Both the position numbers and the translations under genes were made by a program. A stretch of DNA of 64,000 nucleotides. It comes from Chalara sp. BL73. Its lineage: Eukaryota > Ascomycota > Leotiomycetes > Helotiales. Within the stretch, counting starts at the first letter, position 1; each line of letters starts with the position of its first letter. Under the pieces are notes generated by a model. That model ran no database searches. It saw only the letters and a list, made by a program, of their open reading frames with translations, and was not told where the DNA came from. Positions 26,654-37,898 of this stretch are shown piece after piece. The DNA is taken from the NCBI GenBank assembly GCA_918026815.1, contig CAKJVC010000182.1, positions 434,001 through 498,000 of the forward strand. Reading direction: 5' to 3'.

Positions 26654-27865
26654 GTTCCCTCTTTCACTTCCCTGCTCCATCCCAGCGAATCGGAGGCCCC
26701 ACTGCGTTGGATGCCTGAGTCGTTTACTTATTCAGGTTCAGGCCAACCACAACCTTTCCTAAGCCCTACAGTTCGCCGATCGATCCCTCTATGCATTTTT
26801 ACTGACTGTACCTCTACGCTCCTACTCCTTGGTCCTGGAATCTTCCACTGGTTCTAGAGAGAAGAGGGGGGGCCAGCGCCTAATCATTATCAACGAGTCT
26901 AAGAATCAAAATCATATCCCCATCCTCCGCCATTTTTATTCTTTATTATAGTATTTTTTTTTTTTCAATTCATTTTGATTATTCCCGGATCTCATCTCAT
27001 TCTTGGAACATCCATTAAAATCATAACCCTCCCTCCTGTACCCCATCTCTTGTCCGTTGCTCTACCGTGAACCGTGCTAAACCGTTCTGTTCGCTGTGCC
27101 GTAAACCCGCTGGGGGGGGGAAGGGGGGGCTTTTCCGTGACAATTTCTCCCCTACCTGTACACCTGTACTGGACTGGACTGTATTTCGGAGGGGCTGGAC
27201 TCGTGCAGGGTTGGCCAACGCCAACACCACTCAGCATCCTCACTTTACGCCTCCCAAGCTGTACACCAGGTCCTCAAAGCTCCTAAAAGTCCTAAAAGGT
27301 CCTAAGGCACCCTCCTCCATCAAAGACTTGGGCTTGCCCGTCCTCACTTCCCCCTACACATCCCCCTCCCCCCCCGGAACAGCACCTGGCACATTGACTT
27401 GGATGCTTTACCCTTCCCCACACGCTTATTTCTGCTGGATTCTTTCTTTCCCCCCCTCGCTGCCCCCTTCAACTGAGCCCTTCTCCACCGCACCGCTCAC
27501 TGTTCCCACCACCACTACACTACACCACACCCAATACCCAAAACACGCCCTACCGATCGACCTCGAACACACCCAAACCCGTCCGCCCCCCCCCAAAACA
27601 CTTCTTTCCCTCGACCACTCCGCTTCGCCAGTCCTGTTGTGTCCTATATCCTACCGACATAGAGTCTTCGAATCGGCTGCTAGAGGTTGCGCTGGGAAAT
27701 GCTGTGCGGTGGCCTCGATCGTGCGAGACTCATCCTCCAATAGGAATAGGGATGTTCATCCCCTCGTACCATAATCCGGCCATCATCGTGAACGAACATA
27801 CTGCGTAGACTCTGCGACGAACCCGCGAGATAATCGACCGGCGCTGAGCGCACCCCGTCTTCGCC

Positions 27866-29803
27866 ATGACTTCTTCTACCGCCGCTGCCGCATGGAAGGG
27901 ATGGAAGAAGCCGGACAACGTCGCTGGCTCTTCAGCGCCGGCCATCATGGTTGGGTTGTTTGTGAGTAGAGATGTGGAGAACATGGCATTTGCGACCTGA
28001 GAGACGTGCTTGCTCTGGTAGAGGGATTGCATGAGAGCATGTCTGGTGGTCGCGAATGCTGTCGTCTTGCGCTGGTCAATTATTTCAGAGTCAAAACTGA
28101 CATCGACTCGTAGGTCGCAATGGGAGGTCTCCTGTTTGGTTATGATACTGGGTGATTATCTCATACACACATAGAAGGCATTTGACTGATAGATGGGCAG
28201 CACAATCTCCGGAATATTGCCTATGAAGGCTTTTCGTCTGCAGTTCTCGACGGACAGCAAGGACCAGGAGTATATCTCCCCGGCACAATCTTCCCAAGTG
28301 GTCGCGATACTGAGTGCCGGTACATTTTTCGGAGCTCTGCTTGCAGCGCCTATTGGCGATCGACTTGGCCGTCGTATATCCTTGATCATATCTGTGGTCA
28401 TTTTCTCCTTCGGTGTAGTTCTACAAACATGCGCGATGCAATTTCCACTGCTAGTCGCTGGAAGGTATGGTTTTATATCACGTTTATATATCACGCTGGC
28501 TTACTCAGTATATAGGTTCTTTGCTGGATTAGGTGTTGGGATCATCTCCGTTCTTGTTCCTCTGTATCAGTCCGAAATGGCACCAAAGTGGATTCGAGGC
28601 ACACTTGTGTGTGCTTATCAACTTGCAATCACTGCTGGCCTCCTCCTCGCATCTGTTGTTAACCTATGTACCCAACATCTAGAAAGTGCAAACTCCTTCC
28701 GAATCCCATTTGCGCTCCAATTTGTCTGGGCCGGCGTCCTCCTCATGGGCCTCATCCTTCTTCCCGAAACGCCTCGCTATCTCATCAAACGCGGCATGCA
28801 CACCGATGCGGCCTTGTCTCTAAGCCGTCTCCGTCGCCTTGATATTACTCATCCTGCTTTGATCGAAGAACTCGCGGAGATAGAGGCAAATCACGAGTAT
28901 GAATTAAGTCTTGGACCGTCAACGTATCGTGATACATTCGTTGGCAGCCCTCATTTAGGACGTCGACTTTTCACTGGATGTGGCTTACAGATACTCCAAC
29001 AACTTTCGGGCTGCAATTTCCTGTTCTACTATGGAACCACCTTCTTCTCCAACATTGGCATCTCGTCGCCATTTATAATTCAGCTGGTCATGAATATTGT
29101 GAACGTAGTATCTACCATCCCTGGTATGATGCTGGTCGAGTCTTTAGGACGTCGACGTCTCCTTATGGGCGGTGCTGTTGGAATGGCTATATGTCACCTC
29201 ACTATCGCCTCAGTTGGGACGGCCATTCCAAACGCCAAGGGGACCGGGAATCTGGTTCTCATTGTCTTTGCATGCTGCTATATATTCTTCTTCGCTTCTA
29301 CATGGGGCCCAGTACCATGGGTCGTTACCTCCGAAATCTATCCGCTCAAGGTTCGAGCTAAGTCTATGTCTATCTCCACGGCATCGAACTGGATTTTCAA
29401 CTTTGCCATTGGATATGGCACACCATATCTTGTTAGTCCCGGAAAGGGCTCCGCAAACATCGCCGCGAAGATATTCTTCGTCTGGGGGGGGTTTTGTGTA
29501 ATGGCCTTCGTTTTTGTCTGGGCTATTGTGTATGAAACTAGCAAGATCAGCCTCGAACAGATCGATGAAATGTACGAAAGAGTTGATCATGCTTGGAATA
29601 GCAGAGATTTTCAACCAAGCTGGAGTTTCCAGGAGATGCGCGATGAAGGAGCGTCTGCGAGTGGAATTCAGCCCGTGGAACTACAAGAAGACCTTACAAG
29701 AAGGCGGACAGGAACTAGTTCTAGCGCTACAGGAAGCGAAGCGACGTTATCTGAGGAAGACAAGATCGTCGCGCAGATAGGAAATGTTGATTTAAGCTAC
29801 TAA
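27866..29803 (+). CDS. MFS sugar (hexose-type) transporter
   Basis: This plasma-membrane permease belongs to the sugar transporter family with 12 membrane segments. Exons are 27866-27961, 28114-28151, 28201-28464 and 28516-29803, giving 561 residues. Family signatures are GGLLFGYDTG in TM1, GDRLGRR, the PETPRYLIKRG loop, QQLSGCNFLFYYG in TM7, and PWVVTSEIYPLKVRAKSMS in TM10-11. The N-terminus is short and cytosolic, and the C-terminal tail is hydrophilic and Ser/Thr/Glu-rich, the usual place for turnover signals. The 51-nt intron at 28465-28515 is a multiple of three and contains no stop, so retention would add 17 residues; removal restores the normal GRFFAGLGVG motif. The preferred sugar cannot be read from sequence. 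Confidence 0.92.
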
Positions 29804-31291
29804 TAATAAAAAACGGCCGCCCGTAAGGGCAATATTGGTTTTGGGAACTGCGGGTATATTTCAGCGCGGAGTTTCAGTCCTGGAGTTCAAGGCATTGATT
29901 ATGGACAACTGGCGTAGGAAAGGGTAAATCTATGAGGATTATATGGCGAATATCTGGAGCTCCTGGCTATATGAACTTTCATGTTTCTCTGGCGTCTTCT
30001 GCATGCGTGGGCATCGCTGGAGTTCATTCCATCATGGGCTGTAATTCGTTTTCAACATGCCCAGCGTATTCATGGCGGTGGATATAAGACGGGAGACAGG
30101 ACAAGGAAGATAGGAGGTTCTCCTGGGGTTGAAGAGTGGCTGGAGCAGATATTATCTGAGATATGCGTACTATGAATGCAAACTTGTGTTGATACCCTCA
30201 AAACATCGTTCATGTTCTCCTCAGAGCAGCTCCTGCGGTCTAGCCCCCCCTTTTTTTCCCTGCTGACGCGCAGACCGACGGTTATCCCTACCATGAACGT
30301 TACCGACTTGAAGCATACAGGTGCCGATATATCAAAGCGTCGCAGCCCCATTCACATTCTTCAGATCCGCAGCCGGGGACCACGAGCGTGTTCTCTCGCC
30401 TCTTCACCGGCCGTGGTAGGCCTTTACATAAATATACCTTATCCCTCGCTCAGGCGAGAGAGCCATAGGTTCATGGGCTTTCTCTCATCTCCGCCATCCC
30501 TCTCCCATCCTCCCTTTCTTTCTTTCTTTCTTTCTTTCTAGCCTCCAATCCAATCCAGATCCGTCCCGCCCGCGACGCAACCCACGCCCCCCCTTTTTTT
30601 TTATTCTCTCTTTTTTATTTATTTTTATAAACAGTACCATGGGAAATGGGAATTCACGTTCACATGCTGCGGCGTTTGGCATTTCGGCCTTTCCTCCCTT
30701 CTTCCCTCCCGCCTCTCGCTTTGTCTTCTTTTTTACGCGGGGAAGAGGAGGAGGGGGAGGAGGAGGAGGATCCTTACGGATGCCGGCTTCGAAGCCTGGA
30801 GATGGGTTTTCCCGGCGCGGTGGTGTTGGGCGTGCGGCGCGGCAATATGGTTTGCGATTCCGGCGAGCTGGATTTTGTGGAGGAGGGAAGGGGGATCTGG
30901 TGATATGTCTGTGTTTGTGCGTGTGTGCGTGTGTGTTTAGGAGGGAGGAGAGCGGGTTGCGCACTGGATGGGGTATGGGATATGGGAGTGATGGTGGTGA
31001 TCGCTGGTATATGATAAGAAGGGAAAACACTTGGAATCTATACTGGAGACCGCAAGGCACAAATTGTACTCGGATATTCGCCTGGCATGTGAGAGCACCT
31101 TCTTGGGCAAGACGCAAGTTGTTCTTGTAAGATCCTAAGAGTCGGTGCTTGTTTAACGGCAGTTTGTTCAAAGGAGGAACGGAATGTAGTAAGTGTCCTC
31201 TATTAGTAGATACAAAAATAACATGTCCAAAATCATCGCATTCATGCTATCAATACAAATCAACACCTTACCCCCTCTCGAAGTATTTTAT
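29804..31291. other. Convergent 3' spacer with low-complexity DNA
   Basis: This 1.5-kb stretch between the transporter and fumarate reductase 3' ends is C/T-rich on one strand and G/A-rich on the other around 30.5-31.0 kb. Long frames (228 codons minus, 163 codons plus) arise from this composition and show no domain. Confidence 0.5.
30513..30539. repeat. CTTT tandem repeat
   Basis: About six copies of a CTTT unit in a row are directly visible. Confidence 0.85.
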
Positions 31292-33444
31292 CTACAACTC
31301 CAAACTAGGCTTCTGTCCCTTTACCCTTCCAATAACCTGGCTAGGAGCATACTTGGGGATAACTTCATCGTCATGCAGCATCTCGAATTCCTCAGTCGCG
31401 TCACGGCCCATGAAGTTCATCAACGCCTGGGGTCCACCAGGGTGCTCATCCAGCCAATCGCTCAAATCTAACACGACGCCCTTGACAATCACCCAGAGAT
31501 CCTCCTTAGTGTTGTGCTTCGCCACCTCCTCGACTGAGAACTCCTTCTCTGGGATGGAAAACTTAGAGGGGCTGTTGGGCTTGCTGACCTTTCCTGGATC
31601 TGAAGAATCGGCGCCCTGCTTCAAGACAGGAGCAGCGGATTGTTGAGACGGTTGTGATTGCTTCGACTCGCCAGAGCCGCCGGACGATGATGACTGGGTG
31701 TCCCATTCTACGGTGACCTTCCCCGGTTGCGACGGATCGATGTGCAGGGAGATTTGGCCGAGACGAGAGGCGGCACTGCCTACGCTGCCCTTGAGGGCAT
31801 TCTGGAAGAGATAGTTGCTGGCGGAGTCTCCTGCAACACGGCCGTAGACGACACACCCAAGGAGGGATGAGCCTCCGAGACGGTTGGCACCGTGAACGCC
31901 TCCCGCAAGTTCTCCGCAGGCGTAAAGGCCCTCGAATGGCTTGCCTTCGGAGTTGAGAATTTGGGCTTGGTCGTTGATCTCGATACCACCCATCGTAAAG
32001 TGCAGAACTGGCTCCATTACGGCAACGTGGAAGTCATCGTTGATGTCAACGGGTCCATTGTGGAAGAACTTCTTGCCATATGGATCCTTCTTCTTTCCTG
32101 CAGCAATGTCGTTGTATGCTTGGAATGTGCCTTGAAGATGTTCTGGGGTACAGCCAATCTCCTTCGCAAGCTCCTTTCCGGTAATCTTCTTCATAAGACC
32201 ACGACCAGAGTAGTGGCGAGTATGGAAGTCAAGAACGTTGGATGCCTTGGAGTTGAGGATGAGGCGGATTGGGAATTTTCCCTTGTCCTTCTCCTTCCAC
32301 ATCTCTCCGGAGACGTAATCTCTGTGACCAAGTTCGTCGCAGAAACGGTTACCATCTGCATTGAGGAGAAGACCACCCTCGCCACGAAGAGCCTCAGCAG
32401 CCAAAAATTTCCATTTGGAGCCTGGGTCTTTGGGGTCTACGAGACCGGTCGGATGTACCTGGACCTTGTCCATATCGATACCGTTACCACCAATAGCCAT
32501 AACCATCTTTTGTCCATCACCAGTGGCATGCACACCATTGGTGGAAGCGAGGTGGAAGGTATCTGGTCTCCATTTCTTCAGCAGAGAAGTCTCTGTGAAA
32601 TCAGCAGCATAGCCACCGGTTGCCAATACAACTGGTCCGTCGGCCGTTAGAGACTCTCCTCCGAACTCGTATGTAACACCAGTGATCTTATTGGCCTCCT
32701 TGTTGACAGCGGTGACACGAGCCTTCTTGATGATTTGAACCCGATCAGGCTCACTCTCTGCAAGCTCCTCGAGTCTTTGCATGAGCGCATATGTAATGGC
32801 CATACCCGGGAATTTGGCATCGTGCCCTCGGTGCGTTCTTGGCTGGGAGTGACCACTATGGGAGGATTAGCATGTGATCCAATGAGGAGCGGAATTATGT
32901 AACATACCCTAACCGGGATACCAAGGTCAAATCGAGGTTGAAGACATCTTGGAGCCACTCAACTGCCGCCGCCGACTTGTATGTGAGGACCTTAATCAGG
33001 TCTGGTCTCGCCTTGTCTCTGGCAGATTTGATGGTGTCATCGTAGAACTGCTTGACGCTGTCTTGAATCTTGCTATCGACTTGTGTTCTTGTGAGAGCAC
33101 CGTTGATTCCTGATGTCTGCAAGTTGTTAGCGCGCTGTCACCCCGTAGAATAGTGGGCAAACATACAGCTTTGGTGGAGTTGCCTCCGAAGAAACCTAGT
33201 GTCTCTGTTAGGACTGACTCGCTGGTATCTATACCGAGATTGCGCTTTGGATGAAGATATGCGTACCTTGTTTGTCTAGAACGAGGACATTACCTCCAGC
33301 AAGATAGATGGTATGGGCAGCACTCAAGCCAGATACTGTTGAATGGTCAGGAATTGTGTGTTTTGGGGGGGAGGGGAGGAATGGATTTCGTCACGAGTAG
33401 AGTATCTTACATCCACCACCAACGACAATGACCCTCGGTGCCAT
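31292..33444 (-). CDS. Soluble fumarate reductase (Osm1/Frd type) fused to cytochrome b5
   Basis: This flavoprotein reduces fumarate to succinate, helping reoxidise flavin or NADH. Minus-strand exons are 33444-33411, 33335-33267, 33196-33168, 33116-32908 and 32855-31292, giving 634 residues. The N-terminal dinucleotide fold MAPRVIVVGGGLSGLSAA binds FAD. GGNSTKATSGINGA, HSQPRTHRG, VLATGGYAAD and GGVHGANRLGG are fumarate reductase/flavocytochrome c landmarks. A disordered Ser/Gln/Pro linker (about 500-555) leads to a cytochrome b5 domain with axial His 585 in HPGG and His 608 in MLHDDEV. No signal or mitochondrial targeting sequence is apparent, so a cytosolic location is inferred. The fusion suggests electrons reach the flavin through, or leave via, the b5 haem. 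This architecture occurs in other filamentous fungi. Confidence 0.93.
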
Positions 33445-34043
33445 GATTGACGTATGAAGAAGAAGAGAAGAAAGGGAGATGATGGATTTCAATGGGCTGA
33501 TGAGGATGAGGATGCTTCTGTTCTTGAAGAAAAAGAAAGAGAGATGGAGTTTCTGGAATGTGGAGGGTTTTGGTTCATGAGAGAGAGAAAGAGAGAGCGA
33601 TGGTTCAATTCGGAGGTATTTGGAGCTAGCGGCCCTCGCTCCAAGCTGCCGAGGCTTGTAAAGTAGTGGGAGTTGCCCACTCAGCCCACCAAATGCTGAC
33701 CATTGACGGTCGGGTTGCTTCTGATTGGTACATCATCGTGCTAACCGGAAGCTGGGGAGTTTCATGGAGGAAAAAGAATGCTACTGTTGCTCGTTCATTT
33801 AATCCGTAGAGCTACTGATATCTGTCTTTTGGGATCTGAATGTTTAGAAGGGAAGATTATCATCCTCTCTCAATCAAATAGACGCCACGAAGTGGTCGTG
33901 TACACCGTTACTTACCGTAATTTACCGCAATTTACCGTATCGGATGGGCAAAATGTGAGCGTGTCTCTCAACGCAATACAGGACTGACTGTCCTAGGAAT
34001 GTAATACTGGTAGTGGTACAGGTAGTGGTCCTGTAGCTACAGC

Positions 34044-34076
<33 letters not shown>

Positions 34077-34768
34077 AAACATGTGAAAACCTACCCTCCC
34101 ACCACGTCCCCCAGGCCCAGAGTTCATGACCCCCCAAGAACACACTAATGCCCCTAAACGGGCTTCCCCATATTCGGCGAAAGCGGACCACCCCCAGGCC
34201 CCCCAGGAAGATCGGGTGTCAGATGATGAAAAGGCATGCCAACCCCAAAAACAACTGTACCGCCGCTCATCTGATGCGCCGGACCTCCTGACATGTGAAA
34301 GAGCCGCTAAGCTTTGGTTGACCCAAAAATAATAATAAAATAAAATAAAATTATACACATGCGGCTTAACTGCTCCTTCTGAATCTCTTCACCGGCGGGC
34401 TGGGAGATTTAATGATGCGACATGAGGAAAAACAGGTGCTCGCTTCTCGGTTAAGTGGCCTGAGGAGGAGAGAGACGCATGTTCGTGAGAAGCACAGGAC
34501 ATCCTCGGTACGGTTATGCAGACGGAGAGCTGTGTCAGTGTGTATCGATCGGGATGGTTGACATGTAAACAAACCTCGACTTTTTTTATCAACACGACGG
34601 GAAATTTGACCCGCAAAAGATAGCATGTCCAAGAACATATCAATTTCCTATTCTGCTATAGAGACATGAAACATTCTGCATATATGATTGTTGTATCTCA
34701 TTGGCATCTTATCGAGTAGAGAGTCCTCAAAAAAAAAAAAAAGGTCCTGTTGATGTATCTACTTGGAT
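33445..34768. other. Intergenic, promoter of fumarate reductase gene plus 3' region of SDR-like gene
   Basis: This 1.3-kb stretch holds no supported gene. It contains a GCTGTT-type microsatellite (34041-34076), three TTTACCG-like short direct repeats around 33910-33940, and an A run at 34729-34742. Confidence 0.5.
34041..34076. repeat. GCTGTT/GCT microsatellite
   Basis: Tandem GCT and GTTGCT units are directly visible in a non-coding stretch. Confidence 0.85.
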
Positions 34769-35621
34769 TCATGCCTTCTCGGCCAGCGCTTGTCTCCCTC
34801 TGTATCTCAGTACATCATTCTCAAACAGCCGAGACTCATTTCGGGTGAGGAACGACTGAACAGTCGATTCGTCATCTAACGTAATCGCGATCATGGCAGC
34901 TGCCACTTCTTCAATATGGATGAGAAGTAGTTTTGCGGCCACAATGCTTGGAGTGAGATTTCCTCTTGCAAGTACACCTCCAGGTCGAACAATCGCGACA
35001 TCAAAATTGGAGTTGTTTTCATCCTTTTTGATCGCAATTAAACTGTTCTCAACCTCGCCCTGTGGAATATTAGTCTTATTCTCTCCAGGGATGTGGCGTA
35101 TTCTATACCTTGATACGTCTAGAGTCTTCTAAGAACCAGACCTTCGTGTCTGCGTTTCTCTCTGCAAACATGCCGCTCAGGTAGAGGAAGCGGAAACTCT
35201 TGCCTTTTGGAACTTGGGGTGCTAAATACTGGGCGAATGCGCTCGCAGCGGCGCGAGTGAAGCCAACCTCAACGTTGCGACAATAGTCCATATCGGTATT
35301 CTTTCGAGCCGGCGAGCCTAGAGCCCTAGACGATGTGAGTTGACGCTTTGTATCTCTCGGCTTTTGCTGTTAGAGAGCTAGAACAGAGTATTATACATAC
35401 CAGATGCAAGCTTGAGCACCATGTAGTTGACCTAAGACTTCATCTGGATATGTACTGAAATCTTCGTGAATGATAACCTTTAGCTTAGGGTTCGAGGTAA
35501 CCGTCTCTGGCAGTGGCTTTCGTGTAAGGCAAACGAGAGTGGTGATATCTTTGTGCTCCAGAGCTTGAAGAAGAACCTCGTGGCCGATGAAGCCAGTGGC
35601 TCCAGTCAGGATGACCTTCAT
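34769..35621 (-). CDS. NAD(P)-binding Rossmann-fold protein (atypical SDR)
   Basis: Minus-strand exons are 35621-35401, 35325-35109 and 35059-34769, giving 242 residues. The N-terminus MKVILTGATGFIGHEVL carries the TGxxGxxG cofactor motif of the extended/atypical short-chain dehydrogenase family. The segment FRFLYLSGMFAERN sits where these proteins have the active-site strand. The usual YxxxK pair is not visible; the region reads DSRRIKGEVE, so ordinary SDR catalysis is doubtful. VAIVRPGGVLARG follows, as in NAD(P)-binding epimerase-like proteins. There is no signal peptide. Function is unassigned; a redox sensor or non-catalytic binding protein is as plausible as an enzyme. Confidence 0.82.
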
Positions 35622-36264
35622 CGTTATTGTTCTATCCGTCGATCGGAGCTATGTAGACGAGTCAATCCCAATGCCAGGGGCGAAAAAGATTGAAGATTTC
35701 AGAAGGAGTCACGTCTAGTAAAGACACCAAACGCTCTTTGCTTATGGAAAGCCTGAGTGTGTGAGAGGTGAGTGGACCAAGAACACTGCACAAATATTAT
35801 CGCTTCATCGTGAAAATATATATCCTAGGCTAACTTTTGGAAATACGAAAAATGAAAAATGCAACAAGAAAAAAGAGCGAAAACTGGAAACGAGCAAGAG
35901 CGTTCAAATAGATATATTGCCTCCTCACATTGACATTCGGGGCAAATGATTCAACCCCCCAGCATCCAACGAACGGCTGATTGGAGAAAGGTGCTTGGGG
36001 TTTTCAGCTGAACACACTGGTGACAGGCGACTCTGAACAGGGGCAAGTAGTTGCAGACTTCTGGTTCGCCCACCCGTATTTCGTTTTCCTAATCCGCCTC
36101 TATGGAAGGGATGAGAGGACGAGGTTTCTCCCAGAAGGAGTAGTTGTTTGAATAGGATCGTGGGTCACACGTGCTAGTACCTCTTGGCATATTGATACAT
36201 CGTCATCGGTTCCAACTACCTTTGCGTCGCATAATTTCTAGATACACAAGAGAGCTCCTTCAAC
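35622..36264. promoter_or_regulatory. Divergent promoter spacer SDR-like / fasciclin-like gene
   Basis: This 643-bp stretch between two divergent start codons must hold both promoters. I see no repeat or open frame with support. Confidence 0.5.
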
Positions 36265-36988
36265 ATGCGATATCTATCCATTTTCTCGCATTTGATAGCT
36301 CTGACTCTCCTACTCACTACCGTTACAACCGCACAGCAGCATCCCCTCCCAAATCACGACCTCAGACTCCTCATGCCTTCCCTCGCAGACTCCGACCCCA
36401 ATCCTGGCGCTTCAGAAGGAGATAGCGTTATCCTCAGTGACGTGCTGGGCCGCGATCGCAGCATTAACATATTCGCAGGCTTCACACGGGATTTCGCAAC
36501 CGTGACCCGGCGATTCGAAGATTCTGCACTCAACACCACCATCCTAGCGCCTATAAACTCCGCTATCATGGCTTTGCCCCGCAAGCCATGGGAGGACCCT
36601 GAGGACTATGAAAAGTTGGGGAAGGCGGCTTATGGGGGAGAAGAAGGCGAGGAGAGAGCGAAAGAGAATTTGAGGAGATTCGTGGAAGCGCATGTTATAA
36701 CCGAGAGTCCCTGGGAGGAGAAGAAAAAGGTTAAAACCTTGGCCGGTGGTGAGGTTTGGTGGGAGAATAGGGAAGGAGGAAAGATGGTATGTTATTTCAA
36801 TAGATGTGGCGATTTGGGCTTTGGCTAACGGGAGTGCAGATTCAACCTGGAAACATTGAAGTTAGCAGTATTGCCAGTAAGCAGTAAAAGATAGCTTTCT
36901 TTCTGTGCGTTGATACTAATAGTATTGCCTAGGCAAGGTATACAATGGTGAAGTCTGGATCTTGAAGGGTGTAAGGAATTACGCATAG
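36265..36988 (+). CDS. Secreted fasciclin (FAS1)-domain protein
   Basis: Exons are 36265-36786, 36840-36876 and 36933-36988, giving 204 residues. A clear signal peptide (about residues 1-23, ending TTVTTAQQ) precedes one FAS1-like domain. The H1-like block LNTTILAPINSAIMALP (about 90-106) and the later KVYNGEVWILKGV match the two conserved boxes of fasciclin folds. FAS1 proteins mediate adhesion and can sit at the cell surface or in the vacuole/ER lumen. I see no GPI-anchor signal because the protein ends GVRNYA with no hydrophobic tail, so it is probably soluble. The small second and third exons follow TAAC/TACTAAT-like branch sites. Confidence 0.85.
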
Positions 36989-37898
36989 ATGGGCATAATT
37001 CATTTTTGGGCTGGTGAAATCGGCATTAGAAAAGGTGTTCACGGCGTAGGGATAAAACGATCATGATTTATGATATTTCAACTTTATGAGACAACAAGGA
37101 AGGGTTTCAATCCCCCGTGTTAGCAGAGGTAAATGTGTTAATTGCAAATTACAAGCATACGCCACTGCATGTTGAACTGAAGTTAGGCAGTTTCAACATG
37201 CTCTCTGTGAAAATTTGGCATGGTCCTCTAGGGAAGCCTTAGGGCAATAATTTATAAATTGCACAATATCTCAAAGTTTTACAAAGAGAAAGAGGCATGA
37301 CCATGTAGGGAGAACGAAAATTGTGCTATCTATTACAATACCAGGCAGCTATGAATATATACTTAACAGCCAGCTATACAACTAATTGTACATATCGAAC
37401 TAAGATGCGCAGCAAAACATACTGCCAATGGATATTTTGCCTTCGACTCGATTTCATGATAAATTTCCAATGTCCTTAAGTGGTTATCATAGGTGTTCAA
37501 TATTAGAAGCCTAATAAAATCTTTAGTGAAAAGGCTGATTGTCAGCCTCGCGCCAAGTGGAGTCATCCCCCTTCTCTCATCATCGCGCTGTGATTTCAGA
37601 GCAACCATCACTACGCATGTTAATGCCCCATAATCTCTAGCAACAGAAACCTCTTTTTGACCGAATCTGCCGATTGAGTATCGCGGAAACCTCATGCTGT
37701 AGCATTCTCGAGTGCCGGCGCAAATATCGCAAAACTGTGCCTCCCAAATTCGTTACTCAAAGCCTTCCAGTTTTTAACACGAGAAGGAAGTATCCAAGCC
37801 AAAGCAAGATACTTAGATACGGCGTAGGCTTGATGCCTCAATAACACCTCATATTTTCGAATACAAAAGCTTTTCCTACTCGAAAGACTATCGCTACG
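36989..37898. promoter_or_regulatory. Spacer upstream of SIN3
   Basis: This 910-bp AT-rich stretch between tandem genes should contain the fasciclin-gene terminator and the SIN3 promoter. Short frames only; a 110-codon minus-strand frame (37363-37695) has no recognisable features. Confidence 0.45.

Larger units (their letters stand above)
24709..27865. promoter_or_regulatory. 3.1-kb spacer and presumed promoter of the sugar transporter
   Basis: This is an unusually long spacer, rich in homopolymer and CT/GT tracts, ending in a strongly C/T-rich 27.2-27.7 kb leader. Three CTGGGG or CCCCAG motifs matching the CreA carbon-repressor consensus SYGGRG occur at 25545-25550, 25648-25653 and 26256-26261, but such motifs are short and common. 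A 235-codon plus-strand frame (27067-27774) is compositionally a Pro/Ser/Thr-rich product of C-rich DNA and is not called as a gene. Confidence 0.45.

Noticed and set aside
27067..27774. 235-codon plus-strand frame rich in Pro, Ser and Thr
   Set aside because: The composition follows a C-rich promoter/leader stretch, no domain is visible, and the transporter start lies just downstream in another context.
30485..31171. 228-codon minus-strand frame (and a 163-codon plus-strand frame opposite)
   Set aside because: Both arise from C/T-rich low-complexity DNA; Lys/Arg/Pro-rich products with no domain.
31892..32650. 252-codon plus-strand frame
   Set aside because: It is a shadow of the fumarate reductase coding exon on the other strand.
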